Assembly (NCBI GenBank): GCA_037481875.1
Contig: JBBFKY010000001.1
Span: 310,001 to 374,000 of the forward strand
Length of the DNA stretch: 64,000 bases
Direction of reading: 5' to 3'
Origin: Desulfosoma sp.
GTDB taxonomy: Bacteria > Desulfobacterota > Syntrophobacteria > Syntrophobacterales > DSM-9756
Shown: positions 25,219-33,061 of the stretch, one piece after another
Numbering within the stretch: position 1 is the first letter of the stretch
Layout: each line of letters begins with the position of its first letter
Notes under the pieces: model-generated
Database searches by the model: none
What the model was told of the DNA's origin: nothing
The model's input: only the letters and a program-made list of their open reading frames with translations
Position numbers and translations under genes: made by a program

Positions 25219-25818
25219 TCAACCGTTTGTCCCCTTGAACTCCATGGCAAGAATATAGATTTCACGACTCTGTTTCCGTGAGGCATCCGGCTTGACCACT
25301 TTGACCCGCCGAAAAAGCCTCTTGGCTTTCAAAAGCAAAAGATGAAATTCTTCCCCTTGAAAAATCTTGGCAAGGAAATGTCCCCCAGGGCGCAAGGACT
25401 TGCAGGCAAGATGCAAGGCCCTTTCAAAGAGCAGCTCCGATCGAGCCGCATCCGCGGATTTGATGCCGGAAGTCTTGGGTGCCATATCACTCAACACCAC
25501 ATCGAAAGGGCTGTATCGATGAAGCACGTCGTTGATGGCGGCTTCATCAAAAATGTCCTGCTGCAAGGTCACGACATGGTCGGGAAAAGGGTGGGAGATG
25601 GGTTGAAGATCGATGCCCACCACCAAGCCTTTTGGTCCCACAAGGCGACTGGTGAGCTGCATCCAAGAACCCGGCGCCGCGCCCAGGTCCAAGACGCGAT
25701 CCCCGGCACGTACCAGACGATGCTTCGCTTGAATCTCCTGCAACTTGTAGACGGCACGCGCAAGGTACTGCTCTTTCTTGGCTCGATGAAAGTAATGATC
25801 CTGATAAGGATGACTCAT
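25219..25818 (-). CDS. rlmE: 23S rRNA 2'-O-methyltransferase RlmE (FtsJ)
   Basis: This 199-residue methyltransferase modifies U2552 of 23S rRNA. It has the SAM motif VLDLGAAPGSWMQ, the VVLSDMAPKTSG catalytic region and the K-D-K-E tetrad. The closing FQGEEFHLLLLKAKRLFRRVKVVKP region is typical. The frame is open to 25926, but family members start near YFHRAKKEQYLARAVYKLQEI, so ATG 25818 (MSHPYQDHYF) is preferred. It precedes yebC by 15 bases. Confidence 0.93.
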   Translation of the reverse strand: MSHPYQDHYFHRAKKEQYLARAVYKLQEIQAKHRLVRAGDRVLDLGAAPGSWMQLTSRLVGPKGLVVGIDLQPISHPFPDHVVTLQQDIFDEAAINDVLHRYSPFDVVLSDMAPKTSGIKSADAARSELLFERALHLACKSLRPGGHFLAKIFQGEEFHLLLLKAKRLFRRVKVVKPDASRKQSREIYILAMEFKGTNG

Positions 25819-26138
25819 GCCTTCAAAAAAACCTCTAATTATTCCTTTTTTCAAGTGAATGTGTTCATAGCACATCCGCCGATGGGTTGCAAACGACTCC
25901 GGCGAATCACGCCGCAGCTTCTCCATTATGGGGAAGACGCCCGCGCTCCCAGATAAAACTCCCGATTGCAGACGTAAGGCTACGACACGCCATGCCCCCG
26001 AGCTCTTCCAGACAGAGACAAAATAGCAACCGAGGATTTGTGAATCTTTGACAAGGAATCGTTAACCTTTTATGGTCCATGGGACAAGGATTAGAAAAAA
26101 GGATAGAAATGGGAAGACTGTCAGAAGGGAGGAGCGAT
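25819..26138. other. Divergent intergenic region
   Basis: About 320 bases lie between the rlmE start (minus) and the IMPase-like gene start (plus). It contains the promoter at 26048-26076. No repeat of the recognised families and no additional gene are seen. Confidence 0.55.
26048..26076 (+). promoter_or_regulatory. Sigma-70-type promoter of the IMPase-like gene
   Basis: Consensus TTGACA (26048-26053) and TATGGT (26071-26076) are separated by 17 bases. They lie 60-90 bases before the ATG at 26139. Confidence 0.7.
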
Positions 26139-26942
26139 ATGAGTCATGAGGGCGCCGGCATGGAGGAACTTCGCGAATTCGCTCTGGAAGTTATTCGGCA
26201 GGCAGGCCTGGAGGCGCTTCGCTTTTACGGTAAGGGCCGAAGGGATATAAAATTCGACGAAGACTTGGTTACGGAAGCGGAACTGCATCTTGTTGGTTTT
26301 TTTCATGACAAACTACGCACGCGTTTTCCTGAACATGAGCTTTTTGGTGATGCCCCGCCCCGCAAGGACTACGTGCATGGTCATAAAGGGTACCTCTGGG
26401 TCTATGACGCTCTGGACGGTGTAGCCAATTTCCAAGCCGGTATTCCCCTTTGGGGCACTTCCCTGGCCCTGTTTGAAAATTTCTGGCCCATTCTCGGGAT
26501 ATTTCACTTGCCTGTCACAGGTGAATGCTTTTACGCAGAACCTGACCGGGGTGCGTATCTCAACGACATGCCCATCAGCATCGCTCCAACGGGTGAAGTC
26601 AACAACGAGAGTCTCCTTTTTACCTATTCGCGCATGCATGAACATTTCCGGTCGAATTTTCCGGGAAAGATTCGAAACCTGGGATGCACGGCGGCTCACA
26701 TCAGCTATGTGGCCATGGGACGTGCCGAAGGGGCTCTGCTGCGCAGCGTCTCATACCAAGATCTTGCGGCGGCTCAAATCATTCTGCAGGCTGCAGGGGG
26801 CAACCTTCAGTTTCTGGACGGAAGACCGCTCCATCTCAATGAATATTTCGAAGCCAGGCGTGTGGATGGTCCTCTTCTGGCGGCACCGGACGGAGCTCAC
26901 GCGATGATTCGAGGCTATCTACAGGATCTGCAAAGTTCATGA
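26139..26942 (+). CDS. Inositol-monophosphatase-family protein with altered metal site
   Basis: This 267-residue protein has the IMPase/FBPase fold: GLEALRFYGKG, DEDLVTEAE, VYDALDGVANF, and SYQDLAAAQIILQAAGG near the end. Canonical enzymes have GEE and DPLDGTTNF. Here these are GDAPP and DALDGVANF, so the two aspartates of the second motif and the later Asp remain, but the first glutamate is replaced by Asp. The enzyme may have altered metal affinity or substrate. The ATG at 26139 follows GGGAGGAG; earlier in-frame ATGs lack a good ribosome site. Confidence 0.82.
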   Translation: MSHEGAGMEELREFALEVIRQAGLEALRFYGKGRRDIKFDEDLVTEAELHLVGFFHDKLRTRFPEHELFGDAPPRKDYVHGHKGYLWVYDALDGVANFQAGIPLWGTSLALFENFWPILGIFHLPVTGECFYAEPDRGAYLNDMPISIAPTGEVNNESLLFTYSRMHEHFRSNFPGKIRNLGCTAAHISYVAMGRAEGALLRSVSYQDLAAAQIILQAAGGNLQFLDGRPLHLNEYFEARRVDGPLLAAPDGAHAMIRGYLQDLQSS

Positions 26943-26994
26943 ACATAGTCAAGCGCCAGGCCGAGCGCATCTGGTTCCGGCCGGGTGTGAGATG

Positions 26995-27021
26995 AGAAAA
27001 AAAACCTTTAGGTTTTTTTGT
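26995..27021 (+). terminator. Possible weak terminator
   Basis: The hairpin AAAAAACC-TTTA-GGTTTTTT lies 55 bases after the IMPase-like stop. The stem is A/T rich with only two G-C pairs but ends in a run of T. Confidence 0.45.
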
Positions 27022-27100
27022 GTCCTGTCGATTTCCTTGAAGGACCCATAAAAGAGGTCCGAACGATGTGCCACTTCATCGAGACGGGACGTGACGCGTG

Positions 27101-27286
27101 ATGAACACCTGCCTGGATTGCGCTTGGTATAGGCTGTGCGAACCTGAAGATATCCATTGTGCGTGCTCCAATTTTGCCCGCCCGGAAGATGTGCAGTGGG
27201 GAATGGGACATATTCTTTATCAGGATTGGTGCCGCTACAAGGAGACGGCTGCCCAGGAGGAAAAAAATCGAAAAGAGCAAGACTGA
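27101..27286 (+). CDS. Small cysteine-rich protein
   Basis: This 61-residue protein of unknown family has a CxxC pair near the N-terminus (TCLDCAWYRLC), a CxC (HCACSNF) and a later Cys (DWCRYKE), spaced as in small metal-binding proteins. GTG 27098 and ATG 27101 are adjacent possible starts. It has Trp- and Tyr-rich content and a charged C-terminus (KNRKEQD), unlike the shadow frames around it. It lies beside the convergent bacterioferritin gene, but no functional link is shown. Confidence 0.6.
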   Translation: MNTCLDCAWYRLCEPEDIHCACSNFARPEDVQWGMGHILYQDWCRYKETAAQEEKNRKEQD

Positions 27287-27296
27287 GGGCATGGAT

Positions 27297-27321
27297 GGGG
27301 GCGGACCGACGTGTCCGCCCC
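27297..27321 (+). repeat. REP-like palindrome, family A
   Basis: The core reads GGCGGACCGACGTGTCCGCC, one base from the consensus, within GGGG...CCCC arms. It lies between convergent genes, 10 bases after the small Cys protein stop, and may act as a bidirectional terminator. Confidence 0.8.
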
Positions 27322-27376
27322 TTGAACCCTCGGGTTCCATCATCCCTGTCCTATGGGCTAAGGACATGCGCGGGAG

Positions 27377-27913
27377 TTAAGCTTCAGTGCCGGTTCCCAC
27401 GGCAAACCCTCGAGGTGGCAGACCCGTTTCCGACGGAGTTCCTGCAATCTTCGCAAGGAAGGTGTCGCCCAATTTTTTGATGTGGCCGTCCACATTGTCA
27501 AAATAGTTGTAGTGAATCTGTTCCTCTTTGATGATGTCTTCAAAAAGTTTCATACTGATGGCATCGCCGTTTTCCTGGCATATCAGCCGGAATTGATTGT
27601 AGGCGTCAATGGTGTCGTCTTCCAGATTGGCGTCAAACGGAAAAATCTCTCGCACATCTTGGCCTTTGATCACCTGGCCGTCATGGCCTGTTACGGGTTC
27701 TCCTCCCAGTTCCTTGACACGTTCGGCGAACATTTCAGCATGGCGCATTTCATCGATGGCAATGAGTTTCATTTTTGCAGCGAGCTCACCGTAGTCCATG
27801 TTGTCCAGGTTGTAATGCTGGTTCATGTACTGATGAATAGCCAAAAGTTCCATAGAACGGGCCTTGTTGAGGACTTCAATCACTTTCTCTCGACGTTTTT
27901 CCTTGCTCTCCAT
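27377..27913 (-). CDS. Bacterioferritin
   Basis: This 178-residue four-helix-bundle iron-storage protein has dinuclear-centre ligands visible in ARSMELLAIHQY (Glu) and AIDEMRHAEMF (Glu, His; the Met matches the haem-ligand Met of Bfr). Further ligands are in IIKEEQIHYNYFDN (Glu, His). It is about 20 residues longer than E. coli Bfr, with an extended C-terminus (GLPPRGFAVGTGTEA). ATG 27913 has GGAGG five bases upstream. In strict anaerobes Bfr helps with iron storage and oxygen tolerance. A promoter lies at 27979-28007. Confidence 0.87.
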   Translation of the reverse strand: MESKEKRREKVIEVLNKARSMELLAIHQYMNQHYNLDNMDYGELAAKMKLIAIDEMRHAEMFAERVKELGGEPVTGHDGQVIKGQDVREIFPFDANLEDDTIDAYNQFRLICQENGDAISMKLFEDIIKEEQIHYNYFDNVDGHIKKLGDTFLAKIAGTPSETGLPPRGFAVGTGTEA

Positions 27914-27978
27914 CACGACCTCCTCCAATTTTTTGCTTCAGGGCCATGTCTCACATTGGTGTATTGCGAACCTTTCGT

Positions 27979-28007
27979 ATAGTAAAATTGTCGCTCCCGT
28001 GCGGCAA
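27979..28007 (-). promoter_or_regulatory. Promoter of the bacterioferritin gene
   Basis: On the minus strand TTGCCG (28002-28007) and TACTAT (27979-27984) are separated by 17 bases, about 60 bases upstream of the ATG. Confidence 0.6.
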
Positions 28008-28080
28008 GTCTGCAGCGGTCGAAATGACGGTCATTTTCGTATTGTTCTTAGGTGTCATTCCGTATAAAGACTGTGGCACG

Positions 28081-28434
28081 TCAAAGAGCGCATTCCTGAT
28101 GACCTACTTCACAATACATCTGTAAAAGGGCAATACCTACGGCGTGTTTCTTGGCTCGGCGAGAACCCCACAGAGGCCACCGGTGCATGGAAATCAAGGT
28201 TTGCACAAGGTGCTCGTGAAAATAATGGGCTCTTTCATACTCGCTGAAGCAGCGTCCGGTCAATGGATCCCGAACCGGGTACCATACCGGAACCCAGCCT
28301 TCGATGTTTTCATCAAAAGCGTTCCAGACCATGTGGGGGTTAACGGAGAGAGGGACCGTGTCCCAGGCGATGTCGGGCATGGTGACAGATCCATCCAAGA
28401 AATCCTGCAGCAGGGGATCAGGTTTTCGGCCCAT
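28081..28434 (-). CDS. Hypothetical protein
   Basis: No family is recognised. The 117-residue product has many Trp and Pro residues (IAWDTVPLSVNPHMVWNAF, GWVPVWYPVRDPLTG) and a Cys near the C-terminus (MYCEVGHQECAL). It has no membrane segment and looks like a soluble globular domain. ATG 28434 with GGAG eight bases upstream is chosen; the longer frame to 28533 would cover the palindrome at 28476-28490. It is divergent from the VOC protein gene, with which it may share the regulatory region. Confidence 0.65.
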   Translation of the reverse strand: MGRKPDPLLQDFLDGSVTMPDIAWDTVPLSVNPHMVWNAFDENIEGWVPVWYPVRDPLTGRCFSEYERAHYFHEHLVQTLISMHRWPLWGSRRAKKHAVGIALLQMYCEVGHQECAL

Positions 28435-28475
28435 GGGTTCGTCTCCAAGGCATGCCGTTGTTTTGGGTTGTTTAA

Positions 28476-28490
28476 GGTTTAAATTAAACC
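28476..28490. promoter_or_regulatory. Operator-like palindrome between divergent genes
   Basis: GGTTTAAATTAAACC is a perfect inverted repeat of 7 bp around one base. It lies 42 bases before the start at 28434 (minus) and 94 bases before the start at 28584 (plus). The A/T-rich symmetry suggests a binding site for a dimeric repressor, which is not identified. Confidence 0.5.
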
Positions 28491-28583
28491 GAAACGAGAC
28501 CGAAAAGAAGAGGTGAAGTTGGTTTTTCGTCAACCCTTTTGAGATAGGAATCTCGGCGAATCGAAATAGGGAGGGATCGAGGC

Positions 28584-28970
28584 ATGGGACACATGGTATC
28601 CCCGGGAGAACAACTGGTGCTTGCCATTTATGTGAGGAATTTGGAAACCTCGTTGAAGTTTTTCTTGGATTTTGGTTTTCAGTTGAGCCGCCGGGACGGC
28701 CCTTTTGTGGAACTACGTTGGGAGGATTCTCTGTTGTTTCTGGTTGAGCGGCCTGATGTGACCGAGCCGCCGACTCCTGTGGGAAACCTCCGGGTGATGG
28801 TGCCCGATGTGGATGCGTATTACCATAAGGCTCAGGCCCTAGGGTATACCGTGGTGATGCCGCCGGGCGATCGGTATTATCAGCTGAGGGATTTTGTTAT
28901 TGAGGGTCCGGACGGAATCCATTTGCGATTTGCCGGCCCGGTGCGGCAGAAGAACGATCTATCAGCGTGA
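28584..28970 (+). CDS. VOC (glyoxalase/bleomycin-resistance) family protein
   Basis: This 128-residue protein has the vicinal-oxygen-chelate fold: LAIYVRNLETSLKFFLDFGFQL at the start, the paired VMVPDVDAYYHKAQALGY half, and the closing FVIEGPDGIHLRFAGP. The metal-ligand positions are only partly conserved, so the substrate cannot be assigned. The ATG follows GGGAGGG. Confidence 0.85.
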   Translation: MGHMVSPGEQLVLAIYVRNLETSLKFFLDFGFQLSRRDGPFVELRWEDSLLFLVERPDVTEPPTPVGNLRVMVPDVDAYYHKAQALGYTVVMPPGDRYYQLRDFVIEGPDGIHLRFAGPVRQKNDLSA

Positions 28971-29271
28971 AAAGAAACTGTCTTCAGAATACGGATCACG
29001 CTCCAACGCACAGGCGGATCGTGAGGACACGGTCCCTTGGAAGCTGAAAATCTGTCGGACACAGAGGACGATCCATGACTTTTTTCGGTGTGTGAGCTTC
29101 AGGTCCGCTTCTTCGGAGGGTGGCCCCGTCGCTCTTGGGAACAAAGCCGGTTTCAGGTTTGTCAGGAGAAGGCGGCGCCTCGCCCCTGCCTTGAAAGGGC
29201 AATCGACGCAATGATCGTTGGACTTTCTTAGACAGGCTTCCAGGAACCCACAATTGCAGAAAGGATGGTTT
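28971..29271. other. Intergenic region with family C repeat remnant
   Basis: About 300 bases before aconitase. A diverged piece of the 14.3-kb repeat unit lies near 29150-29200 (TTTCAGGTTTGTCAGGAGAA, then GGCGGCGCCTCGCCCCTGCC). No gene is supported. Confidence 0.55.
29150..29200 (+). repeat. Dispersed repeat, family C, partial copy
   Basis: It shares TTTCAGG(C/T)TTGT, the GGCG(C)CxCCTCGCC block and TTGAA(A)GG with the tandem unit at 14268-14652 and with 39110-39160. Length and order of blocks are the same, with several changes. Confidence 0.5.
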
Positions 29272-29277
29272 GTGTTC

Positions 29278-32028
29278 ATGAACGCGGCAAACTGGACGAA
29301 AACGATCAATGTCTTAGGCCGAACTTTTCAAGTTGTGGATCTCGACGTCCTGGCGCGACATTTCGGCGTGGATCTGCAGGGACTTCCTTTCTCTATTCGA
29401 ATCCTACTGGAAAACGTGGCGAGGAAACTGGACCAGATGACCGTCAAGGATTCTGACCTGGAAAATGTGGCCCGATGGGGTTCTTCACCAAATGGTTCCG
29501 CGGAAGTGGCTTTTTATCCGGCAAGGGTGCTCATGCAGGATTTTACCGGTGTCCCGGCCGTCGTGGATCTGGCGGCCATGCGGGATGCCATGAAGGCTTT
29601 GGGTGGTGATCCTCGCGTTATCAATCCCTTGGTCCCTGTGGACTTGGTGATCGATCATTCAATACAGGTGGATGCTTACGGCACTGAAAGAGCCCTCCAG
29701 ATCAACACGGCCAAGGAGTATGAACGAAACCGAGAACGTTACGAACTCTTGAAGTGGGCTCAAAAAACCTTTGACACTCTAAAGGTGGTCCCGCCTCGAT
29801 CCGGAATCTGTCACCAGGTGAACCTGGAATACCTCTCTCAAGTGATCATCGCCGACTCCTCTACTTCCCGCCACATACCATGGGCTTATCCGGACACTGT
29901 GGTGGGAACGGATTCTCACACCACCATGATCAACGGGATCGGTGTCCTGGGCTGGGGCGTTGGAGGCATCGAGGCGGAAGCGGTCATGCTGGGACAACCT
30001 TACTGGATGACCCTTCCGGAAGTCATCGGCGTGCGACTCGTGGGGCGTCTTCGTCCTGGAGTGACAGCGACCGACCTGGTGCTTCACGTCACAGAACGGC
30101 TTCGTGGCTACAACGTTGTGGAAAAATTTGTGGAATTTTTTGGTCCGGGGCTTGGGCATCTTTCGTTACCGGATCGAGCCACAGTGGCCAACATGGCTCC
30201 TGAATATGGTGCCACGGTGGGATTTTTCCCGGTCGATGCTGTTACTGTGGCATACCTTCGGTCCACCGGCAGAGAAACCCAAGCGACCCTGGTGGAAATC
30301 GGGGCTCGAGCGCTCCACCTTTTTGCGGACTCTGATCGTGATCCCCGCTATACAGACGTTCTCGAGTTGGACATGGCGACAGTGGAGCCATCCCTTGCCG
30401 GCCCGGCTAGGCCTCAAGACCGCATTCCTCTCTGCCGCATGAAAGAAAAATTTGCGGATGTCCTGGGCTGTCGCTACGATGCCACCGTACCTAAGACGCA
30501 GAAGTCCGTTTTCATGCAAGAATCCGGATGTCGAACGGAAAAATTGAAAGCCTGTGTGCCACTAGGGCAACGTTTTTTCCCTGTGGACATTCACGGTCGG
30601 CTTTCTCACATCGGAGATGGCAGTGTGGTCATCGCGGCGATCACGTCCTGCACCAATACATCGAATCCAACGGTCATGATGGGAGCGGGACTGCTGGCTC
30701 GAAACGCCGTGCGTCGAGGTCTGACCGTTCCACCTCATGTGAAAACATCCCTTGCACCGGGAAGCACCGTTGTTATGGATTACCTGGCCGATGCCGGTCT
30801 TTTGCCCTTTTTGGAAGCCCTTGGGTTTCACTGTGTGGGTTTCGGCTGCACTACCTGTATCGGAAACAGCGGGCCACTGCCTCCAGCCGTGGAAAAGGTC
30901 ATCGAGGAACATGGGCTTAACGTGGCTGCAGTGCTTTCAGGGAACAGAAACTTTGAGGCCCGCGTTCACCCGCGTGTTCGTTCCAATTACCTGGCATCCC
31001 CCATCCTTGTGGTGGCCTACGCCTTGGCAGGGCGCATCGATGTGGATATGGCGCGTGAACCGCTCGCTCTGGACCCCAACGGAGATCCGGTTTATCTGGA
31101 AGAATTATGGCCCACGAGCGAAGAGGTGGCCCGGTGGATAGAAAGGTCGGTCAAGAAGAAGTTTTTTCAAAAGGCCTATGCGAACGTTTATGAGGGGGAT
31201 TCCCTCTGGAAAGACCTCGAGGTTGCGGAAGGGACCACCTTCGTCTGGAAGCCCGAATCCACCTACATACGAAAGCCGCCCTATTTTGAAGCCATGCCTC
31301 CGGAACCCGAGCCGCTTCGTGACATTGAAGGGGCTCGGGTTTTGCTGCTTTTGGGCCGATCGGTCACCACGGATCACATTTCTCCGGCAGGATCCATTCC
31401 AAAAGATTACCCTGCAGGCCGCTACCTCATGGAGCATGGAGTGAATCCATCGGATTTCAACTCCTACGGAGCACGCCGCGGCAATCATGAAGTCATGATT
31501 CGTGGCACCTTCGGCAATATTCGACTGCGTAACCGGTTGGTTGATGACCGAGAAGGATCTTGGACACGCAAGTTCCCCGAAGATCGCCTCATGTTCGTTT
31601 ACGATGCGGCTATGGCCTATGCCAAAGAAGGCACACCTCTCCTTGTGCTGGCCGGAGAAGAATACGGCACCGGTTCTTCTCGGGACTGGGCCGCCAAGGG
31701 GACGGCGCTTCTAGGCGTTCGTGCTGTCATCGCCCAATCCTTTGAAAGGATTCATCGCAGTAATCTTGTCGGTATGGGAGTTTTGCCGCTGGTTTTTGAG
31801 AAGGGAGAAAGCTGGGAATCCTTAGGACTCGATGGCACGGAGGTTTTTCATGTGAAAGGGGTGAGCGGCCTGGCACCTCGAAAACGCCTTGAAGTGACGG
31901 CAGTAAAACCTGATGGCACCATCGTGAACTTCGCTGTGACCGCACGGTTGGAAACAGAGATTGAAGTGGAATACTTCCGTCACGGAGGCATTTTGCCTTA
32001 CGTGTTACGCAAACGACTCCAGGGGTGA
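29278..32028 (+). CDS. acnA: Aconitate hydratase (AcnA/IRP type)
   Basis: This enzyme of about 916 residues interconverts citrate and isocitrate using a [4Fe-4S] cluster. The cluster cysteines are in SCTNTSNPTVM and GFGCTTCIGNSGPL. Substrate-site motifs include GTDSHTTMINGIGVLGWGVGG, in parts, and the swivel domain sequence EYGTGSSRDWAAKGT. Length matches the AcnA branch. ATG 29278 is used; GTG 29272 is equally in frame and better spaced from AAGGA (29261-29265). The TCA-type enzyme may serve biosynthesis or acetyl-CoA oxidation. Fumarase lies 4.4 kb downstream in the same orientation but is not in the same operon. Confidence 0.96.
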   Translation: MNAANWTKTINVLGRTFQVVDLDVLARHFGVDLQGLPFSIRILLENVARKLDQMTVKDSDLENVARWGSSPNGSAEVAFYPARVLMQDFTGVPAVVDLAAMRDAMKALGGDPRVINPLVPVDLVIDHSIQVDAYGTERALQINTAKEYERNRERYELLKWAQKTFDTLKVVPPRSGICHQVNLEYLSQVIIADSSTSRHIPWAYPDTVVGTDSHTTMINGIGVLGWGVGGIEAEAVMLGQPYWMTLPEVIGVRLVGRLRPGVTATDLVLHVTERLRGYNVVEKFVEFFGPGLGHLSLPDRATVANMAPEYGATVGFFPVDAVTVAYLRSTGRETQATLVEIGARALHLFADSDRDPRYTDVLELDMATVEPSLAGPARPQDRIPLCRMKEKFADVLGCRYDATVPKTQKSVFMQESGCRTEKLKACVPLGQRFFPVDIHGRLSHIGDGSVVIAAITSCTNTSNPTVMMGAGLLARNAVRRGLTVPPHVKTSLAPGSTVVMDYLADAGLLPFLEALGFHCVGFGCTTCIGNSGPLPPAVEKVIEEHGLNVAAVLSGNRNFEARVHPRVRSNYLASPILVVAYALAGRIDVDMAREPLALDPNGDPVYLEELWPTSEEVARWIERSVKKKFFQKAYANVYEGDSLWKDLEVAEGTTFVWKPESTYIRKPPYFEAMPPEPEPLRDIEGARVLLLLGRSVTTDHISPAGSIPKDYPAGRYLMEHGVNPSDFNSYGARRGNHEVMIRGTFGNIRLRNRLVDDREGSWTRKFPEDRLMFVYDAAMAYAKEGTPLLVLAGEEYGTGSSRDWAAKGTALLGVRAVIAQSFERIHRSNLVGMGVLPLVFEKGESWESLGLDGTEVFHVKGVSGLAPRKRLEVTAVKPDGTIVNFAVTARLETEIEVEYFRHGGILPYVLRKRLQG

Positions 32029-32057
32029 ACCTTCTGCCTCCATGTCGGCTTCGGTCC

Positions 32058-32507
32058 CTATTTCTTGAAGAACAGGTAGGCGGCAAGGCCGACGAGAACG
32101 ACGGCAAAGATCTTCTTGAAATGGGCCGTGGATACATGTTCCACCAGTCGGGCGCCGATCTGGGCGCCCAGAATACCCCCGATTCCCAGCAAAAGACCGG
32201 CTCGGTAATCCACATTGGCCAATTTATTGTGGGCCACGAGGGCCGAAATGGAAATCACCAAAATGGCCATGAAGGATGTTCCCACGGCTCGTTGGGCGGA
32301 ATAGCCCAAATAGAGGAGCAGGGGAACCATGAGAAAGCCGCCTCCGAGTCCCGTGAAGGCGGCGCCGATTCCCACCAAAATACCGCTGGCCATCAAGATC
32401 CACCACATTCCTGTCACGTGGGCGCTCCCAGAATCTGCTCTTGTTCCAACGGATGGAGAAAAGCTTAAGTCAGTGAAAGAGGCGACCTTTTTATGACCCT
32501 TGCTCAT
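32058..32507 (-). CDS. Half-size TauE/SafE-family membrane protein
   Basis: This 149-residue protein has about four TM segments after a soluble N-terminus of about 33 residues. It carries one TauE/SafE repeat unit, FTGLGGGFLMVPLLLYLGYS followed by RAVGTSFMAI. The full-length family has two such units in 250 residues, so this half form would need to dimerise. ATG 32507 is chosen; an alternative inner start is 32408 (MWWILMASG), directly before TM1. A longer frame to 32588 runs into tRNA-Leu and is excluded. It lies 35 bases downstream of tRNA-Leu on the same strand. Confidence 0.82.
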   Translation of the reverse strand: MSKGHKKVASFTDLSFSPSVGTRADSGSAHVTGMWWILMASGILVGIGAAFTGLGGGFLMVPLLLYLGYSAQRAVGTSFMAILVISISALVAHNKLANVDYRAGLLLGIGGILGAQIGARLVEHVSTAHFKKIFAVVLVGLAAYLFFKK

Positions 32508-32542
32508 TTCGTGTCGAACATATTGAAAAAGCCCCTTCCATG

Positions 32543-32631
32543 TGGTGCCTGGGGCGGGAATCGAACCCGCACGGGCACAAAGTCCCAAGGGATTTTAAGT
32601 CCCTTGTGTCTGCCTATTCCACCACCCAGGC
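32543..32631 (-). tRNA. tRNA-Leu (anticodon TAA)
   Basis: On the minus strand the acceptor stem GCCTGGG pairs with CCCAGGC, followed by discriminator A and an encoded CCA. The D arm region is TGGTGGAATAGGCAGACAC, the anticodon loop is CTTAAAA (TAA), a long variable arm (CTTGGGACTTTGTGCCCG) marks a class II tRNA, and the T arm is GCGGGTTCGATTCCCGC. Length is 89 nt. Confidence 0.97.
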
Positions 32632-32809
32632 ACGCTATGAACGGTAGCACAGCCTGCCGCCCACTGGCAAGGGCAATGGATATGACTATGCCGTTCGGCC
32701 CCTTGTTGGCCGGCCCCAAGGGTGCGGCTCGAATAGGCAAGGCTTTTGAGCATGAGGGAGTTCAAGCGTGGTTTTCTGGGAGGACGGACCGATGTGGCCG
32801 CCATCAAAA
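32632..32809. other. Intergenic stretch upstream of pilin remnant
   Basis: This covers the start side of tRNA-Leu and unassigned sequence. A degenerate family A palindrome lies at 32781-32802 (GGACGGACCGATGTGGCCGCC minus its first base), where the pilin-like reading begins. Confidence 0.5.
32781..32802 (+). repeat. REP-like palindrome, family A, degenerate
   Basis: The core ACGGACCGATGTGGCCGCC differs from consensus in both arms. It lies at the 5' edge of a truncated pilin-like sequence. Confidence 0.55.
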
Positions 32810-32998
32810 GAAATCGGCTATTCGGCCGTTCCTGGTGTGGCAACTCATTGGGTCGGTTTTGACAATGTTCCCAGTGAGGTCTGCCAGAGTTTGGATGAGC
32901 AGTACGACGATGGTGTTTGGAATACGGGGAGTATTTGCGGTTCGGGTAATTATGGAGGCAACCCTAATACCACTTACGATCTCTATTTTAAAATGTAA
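32810..32998 (+). pseudogene. C-terminal remnant of a type IV pilin-like protein
   Basis: About 62 codons read EIGYSAVPGVATHWVGF, then NVPSEVCQSLDEQYDDGVW and end NTTYDLYFKM. This resembles the C-terminal globular part of class-B type IV pilins, with its disulfide-type cysteines (VCQSL ... SICGS). The hydrophobic N-terminal helix and leader peptide are missing. The frame begins inside a REP-like element, without a credible start. A strong terminator follows directly, so the 3' end of a former gene seems preserved. The family assignment is moderate. Confidence 0.5.
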
Positions 32999-33010
32999 AA
33001 AGCTTGTGAG

Positions 33011-33039
33011 AAAGGGCAGGTTTTGGCCCTGCCCTTTTT
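33011..33039 (+). terminator. Rho-independent terminator
   Basis: A 10-bp perfect stem (AAAGGGCAGG / CCTGCCCTTT) with a 7-base loop ends in TTTTT. It follows the pilin remnant by 12 bases and also lies just past the end of the convergent M28 peptidase gene. Confidence 0.85.
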
Positions 33040-33061
33040 CCCATGTCTACCAGCCCATTTC

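Noticed and set aside
28075-28095. Second sigma-54 promoter (TGGCACG near 28075)
   Set aside because: The -24 element is present but no TTGC follows at the required distance.
32508-32588. N-terminal extension of the half-size TauE protein
   Set aside because: It overlaps the 3' part of tRNA-Leu and lacks similarity to the family.
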